DNA of 43,759 nucleotides from Clostridia bacterium (GCA_902812435.1 CADDZA010000007.1:1-43759); one strand, 5' to 3'; shown: positions 26,834 through 38,102, counted from the stretch's first letter. Translations and numbers: made by a program. The notes: generated from the letters alone by a model not told the origin.

Positions 26834-27319
26834 GTGGAATTTACTTGGTACGAGTTCACGTGGGCAATTATCAATTTTCTCGTGATTCTTGCCATCTTGT
26901 ATAAATTTTTCTATAACCCTGTCATCAAGTTTCTGGACAACCGCAGTGACGAGATCAGGCGCAACATCACCGAGGCTGAGCAGGCGCGGGCCGAGGCGGA
27001 GGCGATGCTTGAGGACTACCGCAACAAGCTGGCCGGAGCCAGGCAGGAGGCCCAGGAGATAGTTGCCAGGGCGACCAGGGTTGGGGAGGAGGCGCGCGCC
27101 GCCCTGCTGGAACAGAGCAGGGCAGAGGCCGCAACGCTGCTGGAGAAGGCTCACCAGGAAATCCAGCGAGAGCGCGATGAGGCCCTGAAGGCGCTGCGCC
27201 AGGAGGTGGCTACCCTGGCTGTGATGGTGGCTGAAAAGATTTTGGGCAGGACTGTGGCAAAAGAAGATCATATAAAGATGGTGGATCAGTTCCTGGATGA
27301 GGTAGGGGAAGTTCATTGA
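26834..27319 (+). CDS. atpF: F-type ATP synthase subunit b
   Basis: Peripheral stalk subunit, 161 residues: one membrane span (about 7-26, WAIINFLVILAILYKFF) and a long charged, Ala/Glu/Arg-rich helix that dimerises and holds F1. The GTG at 26834 follows GGAGGGG at the right distance and gives MEFTWYEF; the earlier in-frame GTG at 26774 would run through the intergenic hairpin and add an unlikely Pro-rich leader. The stop overlaps the atpH start. Confidence 0.95.
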   Translation: MEFTWYEFTWAIINFLVILAILYKFFYNPVIKFLDNRSDEIRRNITEAEQARAEAEAMLEDYRNKLAGARQEAQEIVARATRVGEEARAALLEQSRAEAATLLEKAHQEIQRERDEALKALRQEVATLAVMVAEKILGRTVAKEDHIKMVDQFLDEVGEVH

Positions 27320-27879
27320 TGCAAAATGCAATCGCCCGCCGTTACGCCAGAGCCCTGTTTCAGGTAGCCAGGGAACAGGGCAGTCTTGATGCAGTGGCCT
27401 CCGACCTCCAGCTCATATCTAAATTCCTGGAGGATCCTGCTTTAAAGGATCTGCTGGAGCATCAAAGGATCTCCTCCCGCCGGAAAAAGGAAATTGTGCG
27501 AGCACTATGGGAGAAACTGGTCTCGCGCACGGTTATGGCTTTTATCGAACTGCTTGTGGATAAGCACCGGGAGCGTTACCTGGGCGGTATCGCTCAAATC
27601 TTTGCGGATCTTTTACGAGCGGAACGGAATATTGCCGTGGCGGAAGTGAAAACCGCCTTCCCCTTTGACCCCGAAGCTGAAGCAAGGGTGCGGCAGGTGC
27701 TGGAAAAACATTTCGGCAAGCAAATTGAATTGAAAGTAAGCGTGCACCCGGAGCTGATCGGCGGTATGGTGGTCAAGGTGGGTGACCGGATCATTGATGG
27801 GAGCGTCACCAGGCGTTTGGCTTTGATGGGGACGCGACTCGCTGACAGATCTTTAGGAAAGCTAGAGGTGGGAACGTAA
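27319..27879 (+). CDS. atpH: F-type ATP synthase subunit delta
   Basis: Connects the peripheral stalk to the top of F1. 186 residues, beginning MQNAIARRYARALFQVA, the family N-terminus, and ending with the conserved PELIGGMVVKVGDRIIDGSV motif. The ATG overlaps the atpF stop by one base, so translation is coupled. The next gene starts immediately after the stop. Confidence 0.96.
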   Translation: MQNAIARRYARALFQVAREQGSLDAVASDLQLISKFLEDPALKDLLEHQRISSRRKKEIVRALWEKLVSRTVMAFIELLVDKHRERYLGGIAQIFADLLRAERNIAVAEVKTAFPFDPEAEARVRQVLEKHFGKQIELKVSVHPELIGGMVVKVGDRIIDGSVTRRLALMGTRLADRSLGKLEVGT

Positions 27880-29415
<1,536 letters not shown>

Positions 29416-29430
29416 AAAAGTGAAGTTAGA

Positions 29431-29580
29431 CGCTCATGCCGCCCAGGCGGCACCATTAGAAAGATGTAAATGCAGGCGAAGTCAGGGTTGGAGGTTGATC
29501 CGTAACTGGCGTTAGATATTTCCTGCGGGCTTCCGACATCTGACATCCTGCCTCGGACATCTATTTACTAAGGTAGGTGA
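29431..29580 (+). repeat. M1 left half plus M3 module inside the ATP synthase operon
   Basis: GCCGC-CCAG-GCGGC hairpin with CACCATTAGAAAG (M1 left half, 29435-29465) leads into M3 (29463-29580), which aligns with the region before rpiB: GTAACTGGCGTTAG, CTTCCGACATCTGACATC, CGGACATCT and AAGGTAGGTGA. The atpG Shine-Dalgarno is part of the shared sequence. Confidence 0.6.
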
Positions 29581-29589
29581 CGCCAGTCT

Positions 29590-30453
29590 ATGCCGGAGCA
29601 AATGCGTGACATCAAACGGCGCATCCGGAGCATCAAAAACACCGAGCAGATCACCAAGGCCATGGAAATGGTGGCGGCAGCGCGCCTGCGCCGTGCCCAG
29701 TCAAGGGTTGAATCGGCAAGACCCTACGCCGAGGAGATTCGCAAAATGGCCGGGCGTATAGCTGCTTCCCTTGAAGACGTTTCCCATCCTCTCCTTGTGG
29801 AGCGGGAGGTTAGGAACGCCGGTTTTGTGGTCTTTACCTCCGACCGCGGCCTGTGCGGAGCATTCAACGCACGGGTGATCAGGTTTGCCCAGGATGTTTT
29901 AAAGGAAAGGGATGCCAGAAGTATCGTGGCGGTAGGCCGCAAGGGCCGCGATTTCTTCCGGCGGCGTGGATACGATCTGCTGGCCGATTTTACTGGAATT
30001 GGTGATGAGCCGGGGGTTGACGCCGCCCGGGAGGTTGTGCGAAGTATATTAAAACTATACGAAAGCGGCGCACTGGATGAGATCAACCTGGTTTATACCG
30101 AGTTTGTATCGACTTCCAGGCAGCGCCCGGTGGTGAGACGCCTCCTGCCTATAGAGATTCCCACAGGCGATGGAAATGAAAGCAGGCGGGCAGACGATTA
30201 CATCTACGAACCCGGCCCGGAGAGGGTCCTTGACATCGTTTTGCCCCGGTTTGTGGAGGCCCAGGTTTACCGTGCCATGCTGGAGGCAAAGGTCAGCGAG
30301 CACGCCGCCCGTATGCTGGCAATGGGAAATGCCACCGAAAATGCCGGGGAAATGATTAGCCAGCTGACCCTGTCATTCAACAAGGCAAGACAGGCGGCGA
30401 TTACAAAGGAACTGTCGGAAATCGTCACCGGGGCGGAAGCGTTGAAAGGATAA
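29590..30453 (+). CDS. atpG: F-type ATP synthase subunit gamma
   Basis: Central rotor shaft of F1. 287 residues, with the N-terminal helix MRDIKRRIRSIKNTEQITKAMEMVAAARLRRAQ and the C-terminal helix MGNATENAGEMISQLTLSFNKARQAAITKELSEIVTGAEAL, together the coiled coil that turns in the alpha3beta3 ring; SDRGLCGAFN is the conserved middle motif. ATG with AAGGTAGGTGA about 9 bases upstream, provided by the M3 repeat. Confidence 0.97.
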   Translation: MPEQMRDIKRRIRSIKNTEQITKAMEMVAAARLRRAQSRVESARPYAEEIRKMAGRIAASLEDVSHPLLVEREVRNAGFVVFTSDRGLCGAFNARVIRFAQDVLKERDARSIVAVGRKGRDFFRRRGYDLLADFTGIGDEPGVDAAREVVRSILKLYESGALDEINLVYTEFVSTSRQRPVVRRLLPIEIPTGDGNESRRADDYIYEPGPERVLDIVLPRFVEAQVYRAMLEAKVSEHAARMLAMGNATENAGEMISQLTLSFNKARQAAITKELSEIVTGAEALKG

Positions 30454-31907
<1,454 letters not shown>

Positions 31908-31908
<1 letters not shown>

Positions 31909-32321
31909 TGAAGAGTTTTAAGCTGGAAATAGTAAATCCAGAGAAGGTTGTCGTCTCCGAAGAAGTGGAATCGGTGGTGCTTCCCGCCGTTAACGGCTCC
32001 CTGGGTATTCTGCGAAACCACGTGCCTATCCTCGGCGGTCTGGATATCGGCGTGATCAGGTACCGCAAGGAGGGAAAATCCCACACCGTGGCGTGCAACC
32101 TTGGAGTCTTCGAGATGAGGGAAAACACCCTCCGGGTCCTGGCGGATACTGCCGAGCGGGGTGAAGACATCGATGTGTTACGGGCCCAGGAGGCCAAGAA
32201 GCGAGCCGAACGGCGTCTCCAGGAAAAGGCCCGGGATCTGGACTACGTCCGGGCCGAGCTTGCCCTGAAGCGCGCCATCGCTCGCCTCAAGGCGGCTGCG
32301 GGGGAAGGAAAAGGAAGATAA
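31908..32321 (+). CDS. atpC: F-type ATP synthase subunit epsilon
   Basis: Rotor subunit that couples gamma to the c-ring and inhibits ATP hydrolysis. 137 residues: an N-terminal beta sandwich with LEIVNPEKVV, GSLGILRNHVPIL and DTAERGEDID, then two C-terminal helices (about 90-137). Start ATG overlaps the atpD stop (TAATG). Last gene of the operon, followed by a terminator. Confidence 0.96.
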
Positions 32322-32344
32322 TAAACGACACCTTTTTGTTAATA

Positions 32345-32375
32345 GAACCTGGATCCCGGCCAGGTTCTTTGTTTT
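32345..32375 (+). terminator. Intrinsic terminator of the ATP synthase operon
   Basis: GAACCTGG (32345-32352), loop ATCCCGG, CCAGGTTC (32360-32367), then TTTGTTTTA. It also stands at the 3' end of the convergent feoA gene. Confidence 0.85.
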
Positions 32376-32697
32376 ATCCTGGGGAGGACGAATCCCGGTG
32401 ATTTAACAACCGCCGCCACAACCCGTGCCGGTAACGGTAGCGGCGGCAGGCCGCACCTGCCCCTGGTTCTTTAGCCACCTCGATGCTTTGAGCTGTTTCT
32501 CTGTCGACAGCAAGCTGGGTGTGGCCCACCTGTATGACGTACGAAGGAAACTTCTGGATCACCCTGATCGGGAGCCCCGGGTAAAGCCCCAGGGCTAATA
32601 GCTTCCTGACCTTGTTGGGGTTGCTGTTGGTCAGGGAGAAAATTCTGCCGTGCTGGCCTACCTCCAGGTTGGCAAGGGTTACCACATTAACCGGCAT
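32374..32697 (-). CDS. feoA: FeoA-type ferrous iron transport protein, probably frameshifted at the 3' end
   Basis: SH3-like small cytosolic partner of FeoB. Residues about 5-75 show the FeoA pattern (NLEVGQHGRIFSLT ... KLLALGLYPGLPIRVIQKFPSYVIQVGHTQLAVDRETAQSIEV). As written the frame gives 107 residues with an odd Arg-rich tail (CRRYRYRHGLWRR). Dropping one base from the GGGG run at 32460-32463 instead gives QVRPAAATVTGTGCGGGC and a TAA at 32403-32405, a more natural compact end with two cysteines. So a one-base sequencing error or a true frameshift is likely. Start overlaps the upstream Cys-rich gene by 11 bases, implying one feoB-feoA transcript. Confidence 0.82.
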   Translation of the reverse strand: MPVNVVTLANLEVGQHGRIFSLTNSNPNKVRKLLALGLYPGLPIRVIQKFPSYVIQVGHTQLAVDRETAQSIEVAKEPGAGAACRRYRYRHGLWRRLLNHRDSSSPG

Positions 32698-32875
32698 GTC
32701 TTCTTCCCCCCATCCATTTTTTCAACCACCTGATCAATCCCGGTTCTTTAGGTATTTCATAGCCGCAGCGTGGGCACTTCAGCTTGCCGCACGCTCTGTG
32801 CCAGGGGCAGCCGCCGCAACCGGCAACGGCGGCCTTCTCCGGAAATTCCAAGCCGCAAAAAGAGCACCTGATCAC
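32687..32875 (-). CDS. Small cysteine-rich protein between feoB and feoA
   Basis: A 62-residue protein with seven cysteines in CSFCG (4-7), CGGCPWHRACG (20-29) and CPRCGYE (34-40), then KEPGLIRWLKKWMGG. This looks like a small zinc- or iron-binding ribbon. The GTG start overlaps the feoB stop as GTGA and its end overlaps feoA, so it is coupled to both. I believe similar Cys-rich small genes accompany feo operons in other anaerobes, but I cannot check. A role in iron delivery, sensing or FeoB assembly is inference. Confidence 0.75.
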   Translation of the reverse strand: MIRCSFCGLEFPEKAAVAGCGGCPWHRACGKLKCPRCGYEIPKEPGLIRWLKKWMGGRRHAG

Positions 32876-34926
32876 AGGTTCACCCCCAGGAAAAGGATCA
32901 ACCGGTAAAGGAGGTATCCCGACAAAAAGGCGAAAGGAAAGATAAAGGAGGCTATGGCGACTGCGGTTTTCACCCCGCGCTCCTTGATCATCATGGTGAA
33001 CTGGGCGATGCATGGCACAAACAGGGTCAGGGTGGTCGACGCCACCACCAGTTGTGTACCCGTAAGTCCTCCGCTGCGGTAGAGGTCGAACAATCCTGCG
33101 GCGCCGTAGTCCCTTCTGAAAAATCCGAACAGGAACACCTGCGCCGTCTGCGCCGGCAATCCTAGCCACTTGACCACAGGGGTCAAAACGGTGGTCAGGA
33201 ACTGGAAGACCCCTGTTAACTCCCCGAACCAGATCAAAACACTGGCCAGGATGAAGAGCGGCAGCACTTCAACGAAGTACCACTGCATCCTGGTGTACGT
33301 TTTCATGAGTACGTTCTGCCACCTCGGCCAGCGCATGGGTGGCAGTTCCATGTAGAAACCGGATGGCTCCCCGGGCATCAGCCTGGCAGTTAAAAAACCT
33401 ACCAGAAGAAAGACCAGGAGGATAAATCCCACCCAAACAGCCATCGCCTTTGGCCTTCCGGATAGAATGGCCAGGATTACACCCAGTTGGGCGGAACAGG
33501 GGATTGCCAGGGCGAGCAGCAGGGTTGCGATCACCCGTTCCCGGGGCGATTCCAGAGTCCTGGTGACCATGGTGGCCATAGTGTCGCACCCGAAGCCGAG
33601 GGTCATGGGTATTACCGCCCGCCCGCTCAGGCCGACCCACTTGAAAACGCGGTCCACCAGCATTGCCAGCCGGGGGAGGTAGCCGGAGTCTTCGATTACG
33701 GAGAAGACAAGGAAAAAGGTTCCGACAATAGGAAGCACGATGGCTATGGCATACCTCAGAGCAAGGGTGAGAACCCCGTAGTCTTTTGCCAGCAGGCTTT
33801 GCACGGCCGGCCAGGGGATGTAGCTCGTCACCAGGCTGTTTATCAAGGGGTTAATAATGGTTTCATAACCGGTTTCCAGGTAGTCCACCAGGGTTCCGGC
33901 CCCAAAGACCCCCACGAACCGGTACAGGCCGAAATAGAGAACAAGCAGCAGGATCGGGATTCCGGTGAGAGGGTGCATGGTCAGCCTGCTGATGCGTTCT
34001 CCCCAACCCAGGTGGTGCTGCGGCCGGTCTGTCACTACCTGCCGGCACAACTGGCTTGCCTTGTCCTGGCGCCGTTTCCCGATGACGAAGTTAAGTGGTT
34101 CCTGGCAGCTCGCCTGTAATCCGGCGACAATTTGCTTTATTCTATTATAGTTTGCAGGGTCCCGTTTAGCGACGAGTTCGTGGATTTCCCGGTCGCCCTG
34201 CAGCAGCAATAGGGCAACAGCCCGTTTGGTCAGGCTGTAATTGTTTGAAAGCAGATGTTCAATTTTTAATATGTTTTTCTCAATTTCGGGAGTATAGACA
34301 ACCAAATGGCGCGGTGCGTCTTGGCTCTCGGCCTGCCTCTTAGTGTGGAGACAGTAACCGGCGATGGCTTCCCTGAGCTGGTCCAGGCCACGCCTGTACA
34401 CGGCGGAGGTGGCGACAACGGGGACTCCCAGGAGGGTTTCCAGCTTGCGGAAATCTATGTTGATTCCCAGTCTTCTGGCTTCATCGATCATATTCACGAC
34501 GAGGACAACAGGGAGGCCGGCCTCGATCAGCTGTAGGGTCAGATTAAGCATGCGCTCCAGGTTCTTGGCGTCGACGACGTGCAGGACCACATTGGGTTGC
34601 TCGTCCAGCAGGAGCCGTCTCGCGACCCGTTCTTCTTCAGTAATTGGCATTAAAGAATACATTCCGGGGGTGTCCACTACTCCCAAAGGGGCATTTCCCA
34701 GCAAGGACTTCCCCCTGGAAACCTCAACGGTGGTGCCGGGGTAGTTGGATACTGTGGCTCGAGCACCTGTCAGAAGGTTAAAGATCACGCTCTTGCCCAC
34801 ATTGGGCGTACCCACAAGGGCGACCTGATTCACGAGATGAGCGGCCGGGGTTTTACGGCGGCTTTGGGCGCCTAACAAAGTTTTAAAACCAAGAAGCAAG
34901 CCTGTTTTTGGGTGGCAGTGTTCCAT
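32872..34926 (-). CDS. feoB: Ferrous iron transporter FeoB
   Basis: Main Fe(II) uptake system of anaerobes. 684 residues: an N-terminal G-protein domain with GTPNVGKS (G1, about 39-46), VSNYPGTTVE (G2), DTPGMYSL (G3) and NMID (G4), a helical linker, and a membrane domain with two Gate segments and about eight spans (CDTMATMVTRTLESPRERVIATLLLALAIPCSAQLGV and TTLTLFVPCIAQFTMMIKERG). A 30-residue basic N-terminal leader precedes the G domain. ATG start with GGGGGTG upstream. Controlled by the Fur box and promoter just upstream; followed by the Cys-rich gene and feoA. Confidence 0.97.
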   Translation of the reverse strand: MEHCHPKTGLLLGFKTLLGAQSRRKTPAAHLVNQVALVGTPNVGKSVIFNLLTGARATVSNYPGTTVEVSRGKSLLGNAPLGVVDTPGMYSLMPITEEERVARRLLLDEQPNVVLHVVDAKNLERMLNLTLQLIEAGLPVVLVVNMIDEARRLGINIDFRKLETLLGVPVVATSAVYRRGLDQLREAIAGYCLHTKRQAESQDAPRHLVVYTPEIEKNILKIEHLLSNNYSLTKRAVALLLLQGDREIHELVAKRDPANYNRIKQIVAGLQASCQEPLNFVIGKRRQDKASQLCRQVVTDRPQHHLGWGERISRLTMHPLTGIPILLLVLYFGLYRFVGVFGAGTLVDYLETGYETIINPLINSLVTSYIPWPAVQSLLAKDYGVLTLALRYAIAIVLPIVGTFFLVFSVIEDSGYLPRLAMLVDRVFKWVGLSGRAVIPMTLGFGCDTMATMVTRTLESPRERVIATLLLALAIPCSAQLGVILAILSGRPKAMAVWVGFILLVFLLVGFLTARLMPGEPSGFYMELPPMRWPRWQNVLMKTYTRMQWYFVEVLPLFILASVLIWFGELTGVFQFLTTVLTPVVKWLGLPAQTAQVFLFGFFRRDYGAAGLFDLYRSGGLTGTQLVVASTTLTLFVPCIAQFTMMIKERGVKTAVAIASFIFPFAFLSGYLLYRLILFLGVNL

Positions 34927-34968
34927 GACAGCACCCCCGCAGAGTGAGATGTATAAAAATTAGGTATT

Positions 34969-34987
34969 GAGAATGATAATCATTATC
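34969..34987. promoter_or_regulatory. Fur box between feoB and fur
   Basis: GAGAATGATAATCATTATC differs from the classic 19-base Fur consensus at one position. It lies just downstream of the feoB -10 element, where bound Fe-Fur would block transcription start. Confidence 0.9.
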
Positions 34988-34994
34988 AATTATA

Positions 34995-35023
34995 ATTATA
35001 GTTATAATTAACCATTGGGTCAA
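34995..35023 (-). promoter_or_regulatory. Sigma-A promoter of feoB
   Basis: On the minus strand TTGACC (35023-35018), a 17-base spacer and TATAAT (35000-34995). The Fur box begins 7 bases after the -10, so it covers the transcription start. Confidence 0.75.
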
Positions 35024-35140
35024 TAGTGGATTCGGCAGGAAAAGGTTCATTTTTGAGGAATACATAGTTGTTTCCGTATGCTATATTCATATGCTGGATT
35101 GTCGAGGCGTATGGTATTTAATAGAATAAGAGGCGGGATT

Positions 35141-35578
35141 ATGGAAAAGAAAATTGATCAGATCGAAAAAAAACATTTCTCGTCCCACTACAAATTAACC
35201 CCGCACCGGAAAATAATCCTCGCGGTGATCATTGAGCACAGCGACCAGCACCTGAGTGCCGAGGACATTTATGGGCTGCTTCGTGAGAAAGGGATCGAGA
35301 TAGGTCTGGCTACCATCTACCGGACCCTGGAATTATTCGTGGAGCTCAACATACTCCACAAGGTCCATTTTGACGACGGGCGCAGCCGTTATGAGCTTAC
35401 ACACCACGAGCGCCACCGTCACCATCACCTGGTTTGCTTGAGCTGCGGGGATGTTGCGGAGGTAGAGGACGACCTGTTGAATAAACTGGAGGAGATAATT
35501 GAGCGCAAGCACGGCTTCAAGGTAACTGACCATACTGTGAAGTTTTACGGCTACTGCAAGCGATGCCGCCCCAAGTAG
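35141..35578 (+). CDS. fur: Ferric uptake regulator, Fur family
   Basis: Metal-responsive repressor, 145 residues. Winged helix: YKLTPHRKIILAVIIEHSDQHLSAEDIYGLL and the recognition helix in GLATIYRTLELF (about 57-68). The metal-binding HHERHRHHHLVCLSCGD (with one CxxC) and the C-terminal CKRC follow. The ATG at 35141 behind GAGGCGGGAT is chosen; an in-frame ATG 63 bases upstream would add a non-family leader. Divergent position to feoB across a Fur box makes iron sensing (Fur rather than PerR or Zur) the best reading. Confidence 0.92.
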   Translation: MEKKIDQIEKKHFSSHYKLTPHRKIILAVIIEHSDQHLSAEDIYGLLREKGIEIGLATIYRTLELFVELNILHKVHFDDGRSRYELTHHERHRHHHLVCLSCGDVAEVEDDLLNKLEEIIERKHGFKVTDHTVKFYGYCKRCRPK

Positions 35579-35670
35579 ACTGTCCGTAAAATGACCCGGA
35601 TTAACTTTGCGATTGCTCCCCGCACTTAATGCAGATTCACAGGCTGAACCATCACAGAACGAATTATGAA

Positions 35671-35746
35671 ACTGCCCTGAAAATACGTCGAGTTCATCCG
35701 CCGGTGTATTTTCATACTCTGTGGGTGTCGCCTGAGATGACATGAA
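35671..35746 (-). repeat. M1 mosaic repeat, most complete copy
   Basis: On the minus strand: TGTC-ATCTCAGGC-GACA hairpin, CACCCACAGAG, TATGAAAATAC, ACCGGCGGATGAACTCGAC, GTATTTTCA, GGGCAG. TGAAAATAC and GTATTTTCA are perfect inverted repeats around a 19-base loop, so the unit can fold into two stem-loops. Confidence 0.65.
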
Positions 35747-35776
35747 GGTTTAAGCTGTTTATACAACGGCAGTACC

Positions 35777-35850
35777 TTTGAGTGCCGGGTTGCTTCGCCG
35801 GAAAGGATAAACCGTTGATGCCGCCTGAGCGGCGTGCAGGTGAAATACGG
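35777..35850 (+). repeat. Solo MITE terminus and partial M1
   Basis: TTTGAGTGCCGGG (35777-35789) equals the right terminus of the element at 9601-9696, without a left partner nearby. GATGCCGCC-TGA-GCGGCGTGCAGGTGAAATAC (35817-35848) is a decayed M1 left half. Confidence 0.4.
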
Positions 35851-35853
35851 AAT

Positions 35854-35879
35854 AAAAGACCCCGAGACGGGGTCTTTTT
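35854..35879. terminator. Bidirectional terminator between fur and the MFS gene
   Basis: AAAAGACCCC (35854-35863), loop GAGAC, GGGGTCTTTTT. T runs on both strands suit the two convergent genes. Confidence 0.88.
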
Positions 35880-35903
35880 CGTATGTCTGGTTTTGGGCGG
35901 CAA

Positions 35904-37097
35904 TTAGCCGTTAAGCGGTTTGAGCTGTTTCTTTGTGACCAGCAGCACCGGAACTGCTGCCAGTTGTACGGTGATCGAGAAGATCGCCAGGGCGAGCACC
36001 GACCTGTCATAGAGAATGCCCATCAGGGAGCTGCCCAGGAACCAGAACAGGCCGTAGCCGGTATTGAAGATGCCGTAGGCAGAGCCCCGTTTGTTGGATG
36101 GAACCATTTCCGAGATGGCCGCTCTGAGCACCGACTCCTGGGCGGCCATACCTATCTCCCAAGCGATCATACCTGCCACTGCCGGCCGCCATCCTCCCAG
36201 GAAAACCAGCGGCGCGAACAGGGATGAGAGCAGGGAAGAGATGATCAGGGTGTTGACTCCCAAACGGTCAAACAACCGTCCGAATATGAGAGCGGCCACG
36301 GCATCGACTCCCATCGCCACGGCATAGAGGATCGGAACGATGTTGTCCGAGAAAACAGCCGCCTTTTTGAAATGATAGGCGATCAGGGCAAAGTCGGCAT
36401 ACCCGGCTGCGATTAAAGCGGTGGCGATCAGATATGTCCAAAAGGCACCCGGCAGGCCTTTGCTTTCAATCTTTTTGGAGACGGGCTCAAAATCCCGCGG
36501 GCGCGGGTAAAGGATGCGGGCTGTGGCCAGGATAACGAGCACCAGGAAGGCCGGGACGGCGAGAATTCCGAAGCCCAACCGGTAGTTTCCATAGCGTGTC
36601 ATCACTGCGGCGATCAGCAGGGGGCCGGCCAGGGCTCCGATCTGGTCCATGGCCTCGTGCAGGCCAAAACCCCAGCCTCTCCCGACCCGGGAGGTGGCGT
36701 GGGATAGCATGGCGTCCCGGGCGGGCGTGCGGATGGCCTTCCCCAGGCGTTCGGAGATGATCAGAAGGGCGGCAATCTGCCAGTAACCTGCCAGAGCAAG
36801 CAGGGGGACCGCAACCAGGTTCATGGTATATCCTGTGAGGGTGATCAGCCAGTACCTTCCGGTTTTATCCGTAAGGAACCCGGAAACCAGCCTCAGGCAG
36901 TACCCGATTAATTCCCCCAGTCCAGCAACAACTCCCACCGCTGTGGCGCTTGCCCCCAGCAGGGCGAGAAACGGCCCCGTAATGCTACGCGCTCCTTCGT
37001 ATGTAATATCTCCAAAGAGGCTTACCAGACCCAGCAGTAATATGAATTTCAGAGCGGTTCCCCTGGAGATGTTCTTGCCTTCAGTCTCAGTCTTCAT
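35904..37097 (-). CDS. Major facilitator superfamily transporter
   Basis: A 397-residue protein with about 11-12 hydrophobic spans. Conserved features are DITYEGARSITGPFLALLGAS near the start, the cytoplasmic loop SGFLTDKTGRYW (MFS motif A-like), and ERLGKAIRTPARDAMLSHA ... GWGFGLHEAMDQIGALAGP. Relatives are annotated as drug or metabolite exporters, and I cannot set a substrate. The ATG at 37097 has GGGAGTGA just upstream; the TTG at 37112 is a weaker choice. It may be co-regulated with its neighbours only by chance: it has its own promoter candidate and converges on fur. Confidence 0.85.
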   Translation of the reverse strand: MKTETEGKNISRGTALKFILLLGLVSLFGDITYEGARSITGPFLALLGASATAVGVVAGLGELIGYCLRLVSGFLTDKTGRYWLITLTGYTMNLVAVPLLALAGYWQIAALLIISERLGKAIRTPARDAMLSHATSRVGRGWGFGLHEAMDQIGALAGPLLIAAVMTRYGNYRLGFGILAVPAFLVLVILATARILYPRPRDFEPVSKKIESKGLPGAFWTYLIATALIAAGYADFALIAYHFKKAAVFSDNIVPILYAVAMGVDAVAALIFGRLFDRLGVNTLIISSLLSSLFAPLVFLGGWRPAVAGMIAWEIGMAAQESVLRAAISEMVPSNKRGSAYGIFNTGYGLFWFLGSSLMGILYDRSVLALAIFSITVQLAAVPVLLVTKKQLKPLNG

Positions 37098-37135
37098 GTA
37101 TCTCACTCCCAAGCAGTTGCAAAATTGTGCACCTT

Positions 37136-37163
37136 ATTATCTTTTAGGCATATATTTCTGCAA
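37136..37163 (-). promoter_or_regulatory. Possible promoter of the MFS gene
   Basis: On the minus strand TTGCAG (37163-37158), 16 bases, GATAAT (37141-37136). Moderate match only. The 261-base gap up to ywmB is otherwise featureless. Confidence 0.35.
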
Positions 37164-37358
37164 TCCTCTTATTGAATTTTTTAATTTGAGTGTCCTGGAA
37201 AATATATCAGTTTATTCATCGTCTGCCGCCTTTAGACCGCGCTGTGCATAAGTGCCTGCCTGTTGAACGGATTGCAGCAGGCCGGGCCGTGTGGAATAAA
37301 AAGAGGAGCAGCGGGAGAAAATATCATGAATAATCTGGGATCGGGAGGTGGCGTTACC

Positions 37359-38102
37359 GTGCAAAAGGCACTTATCACTCTGATATTTTTAGGCGCTTTT
37401 TTTGCCCTTATACTTCCGGGAACCGGCGAGAGCAACAGGGAGAGGCTTGCCCTTGGGGAGCTTGTTCCCCTGCTACAGGATAACGGAGTACAGGTGGAAG
37501 GTATCGACCTCGCAGGGTGGGGGGTTTTACGGGAGGCGGGAGAACCCCGGGCGATCTGGCGTAAGCTTGGTTGGGAGCACCGGCTGGGTCTGTCGGGCAG
37601 CAGGATATGTCAAATTGATACAGGCTGGGGCCTATGCGTGAATATAAAAAAAGAATTCGGGGATGGGACAAATGTCCTTATAAGTATCCAAAAAGTTGAG
37701 AAGATCGTCCCCGGGAATTTATGTTATATTGTTGTTAAATGCAGCCTCCCCGGCGCAAGTGAAGGGGGACAGGCTTGGGAAAAGAGATTCAGGGCTTTCC
37801 TGGCCAATTCCTTTAGGGAGAGGGGGTTGTACGTCACTGTCAGGGGAAAATTTGACCGGAGATTGGAGCCGGAAGAGCAGGTGGCCTGGGGTAGGGCAGT
37901 CTACCGGGATCTTGGCGGGAAGCCGGAAGAAACCGTCCAAACCGAAAGATACCTCAACCTGATCGGGTATACGCCTGTCCTGCCGGATGCTGTTACGGCC
38001 GGCAATAGCAGGTATAATCTAAATATAGCACTGGTGAACAGCAGTGACACGAATGAAACCCGGATATATCTGGGTTCTCCAATAATAACCAGTGAATATT
38101 AG
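37359..38102 (+). CDS. ywmB: YwmB family protein, exported
   Basis: A 247-residue protein of the YwmB family (TATA-box-like fold), function unknown, found in spore-formers between the ATP operon and murA. It starts with a signal-like hydrophobic segment (ALITLIFLGAFFALILPG). The GTG at 37359 is chosen because GGGAGGTG stands 8 bases upstream and gives a standard signal peptide; an upstream in-frame ATG at 37326 also exists. The context (murA, spoIID, spoIIID) points to a sporulation or envelope role, inferred only. Confidence 0.78.
   Translation: MQKALITLIFLGAFFALILPGTGESNRERLALGELVPLLQDNGVQVEGIDLAGWGVLREAGEPRAIWRKLGWEHRLGLSGSRICQIDTGWGLCVNIKKEFGDGTNVLISIQKVEKIVPGNLCYIVVKCSLPGASEGGQAWEKRFRAFLANSFRERGLYVTVRGKFDRRLEPEEQVAWGRAVYRDLGGKPEETVQTERYLNLIGYTPVLPDAVTAGNSRYNLNIALVNSSDTNETRIYLGSPIITSEY

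Noticed and set aside
29431-29580. Short direct repeats CGACATCTGACATC before atpG read as a CRISPR-like array
   Set aside because: The units are irregular and too short, with no spacers and no cas genes. They are part of the M3 repeat.
33487-34119. A 210-codon open frame on the plus strand
   Set aside because: Antisense to feoB; composition is that of a shadow frame.
35099-35127. TTGTCG-N17-TAGAAT as a fur promoter
   Set aside because: Transcription would start only about 7 bases before the start codon, leaving no room for the ribosome-binding site; the match is also weak.
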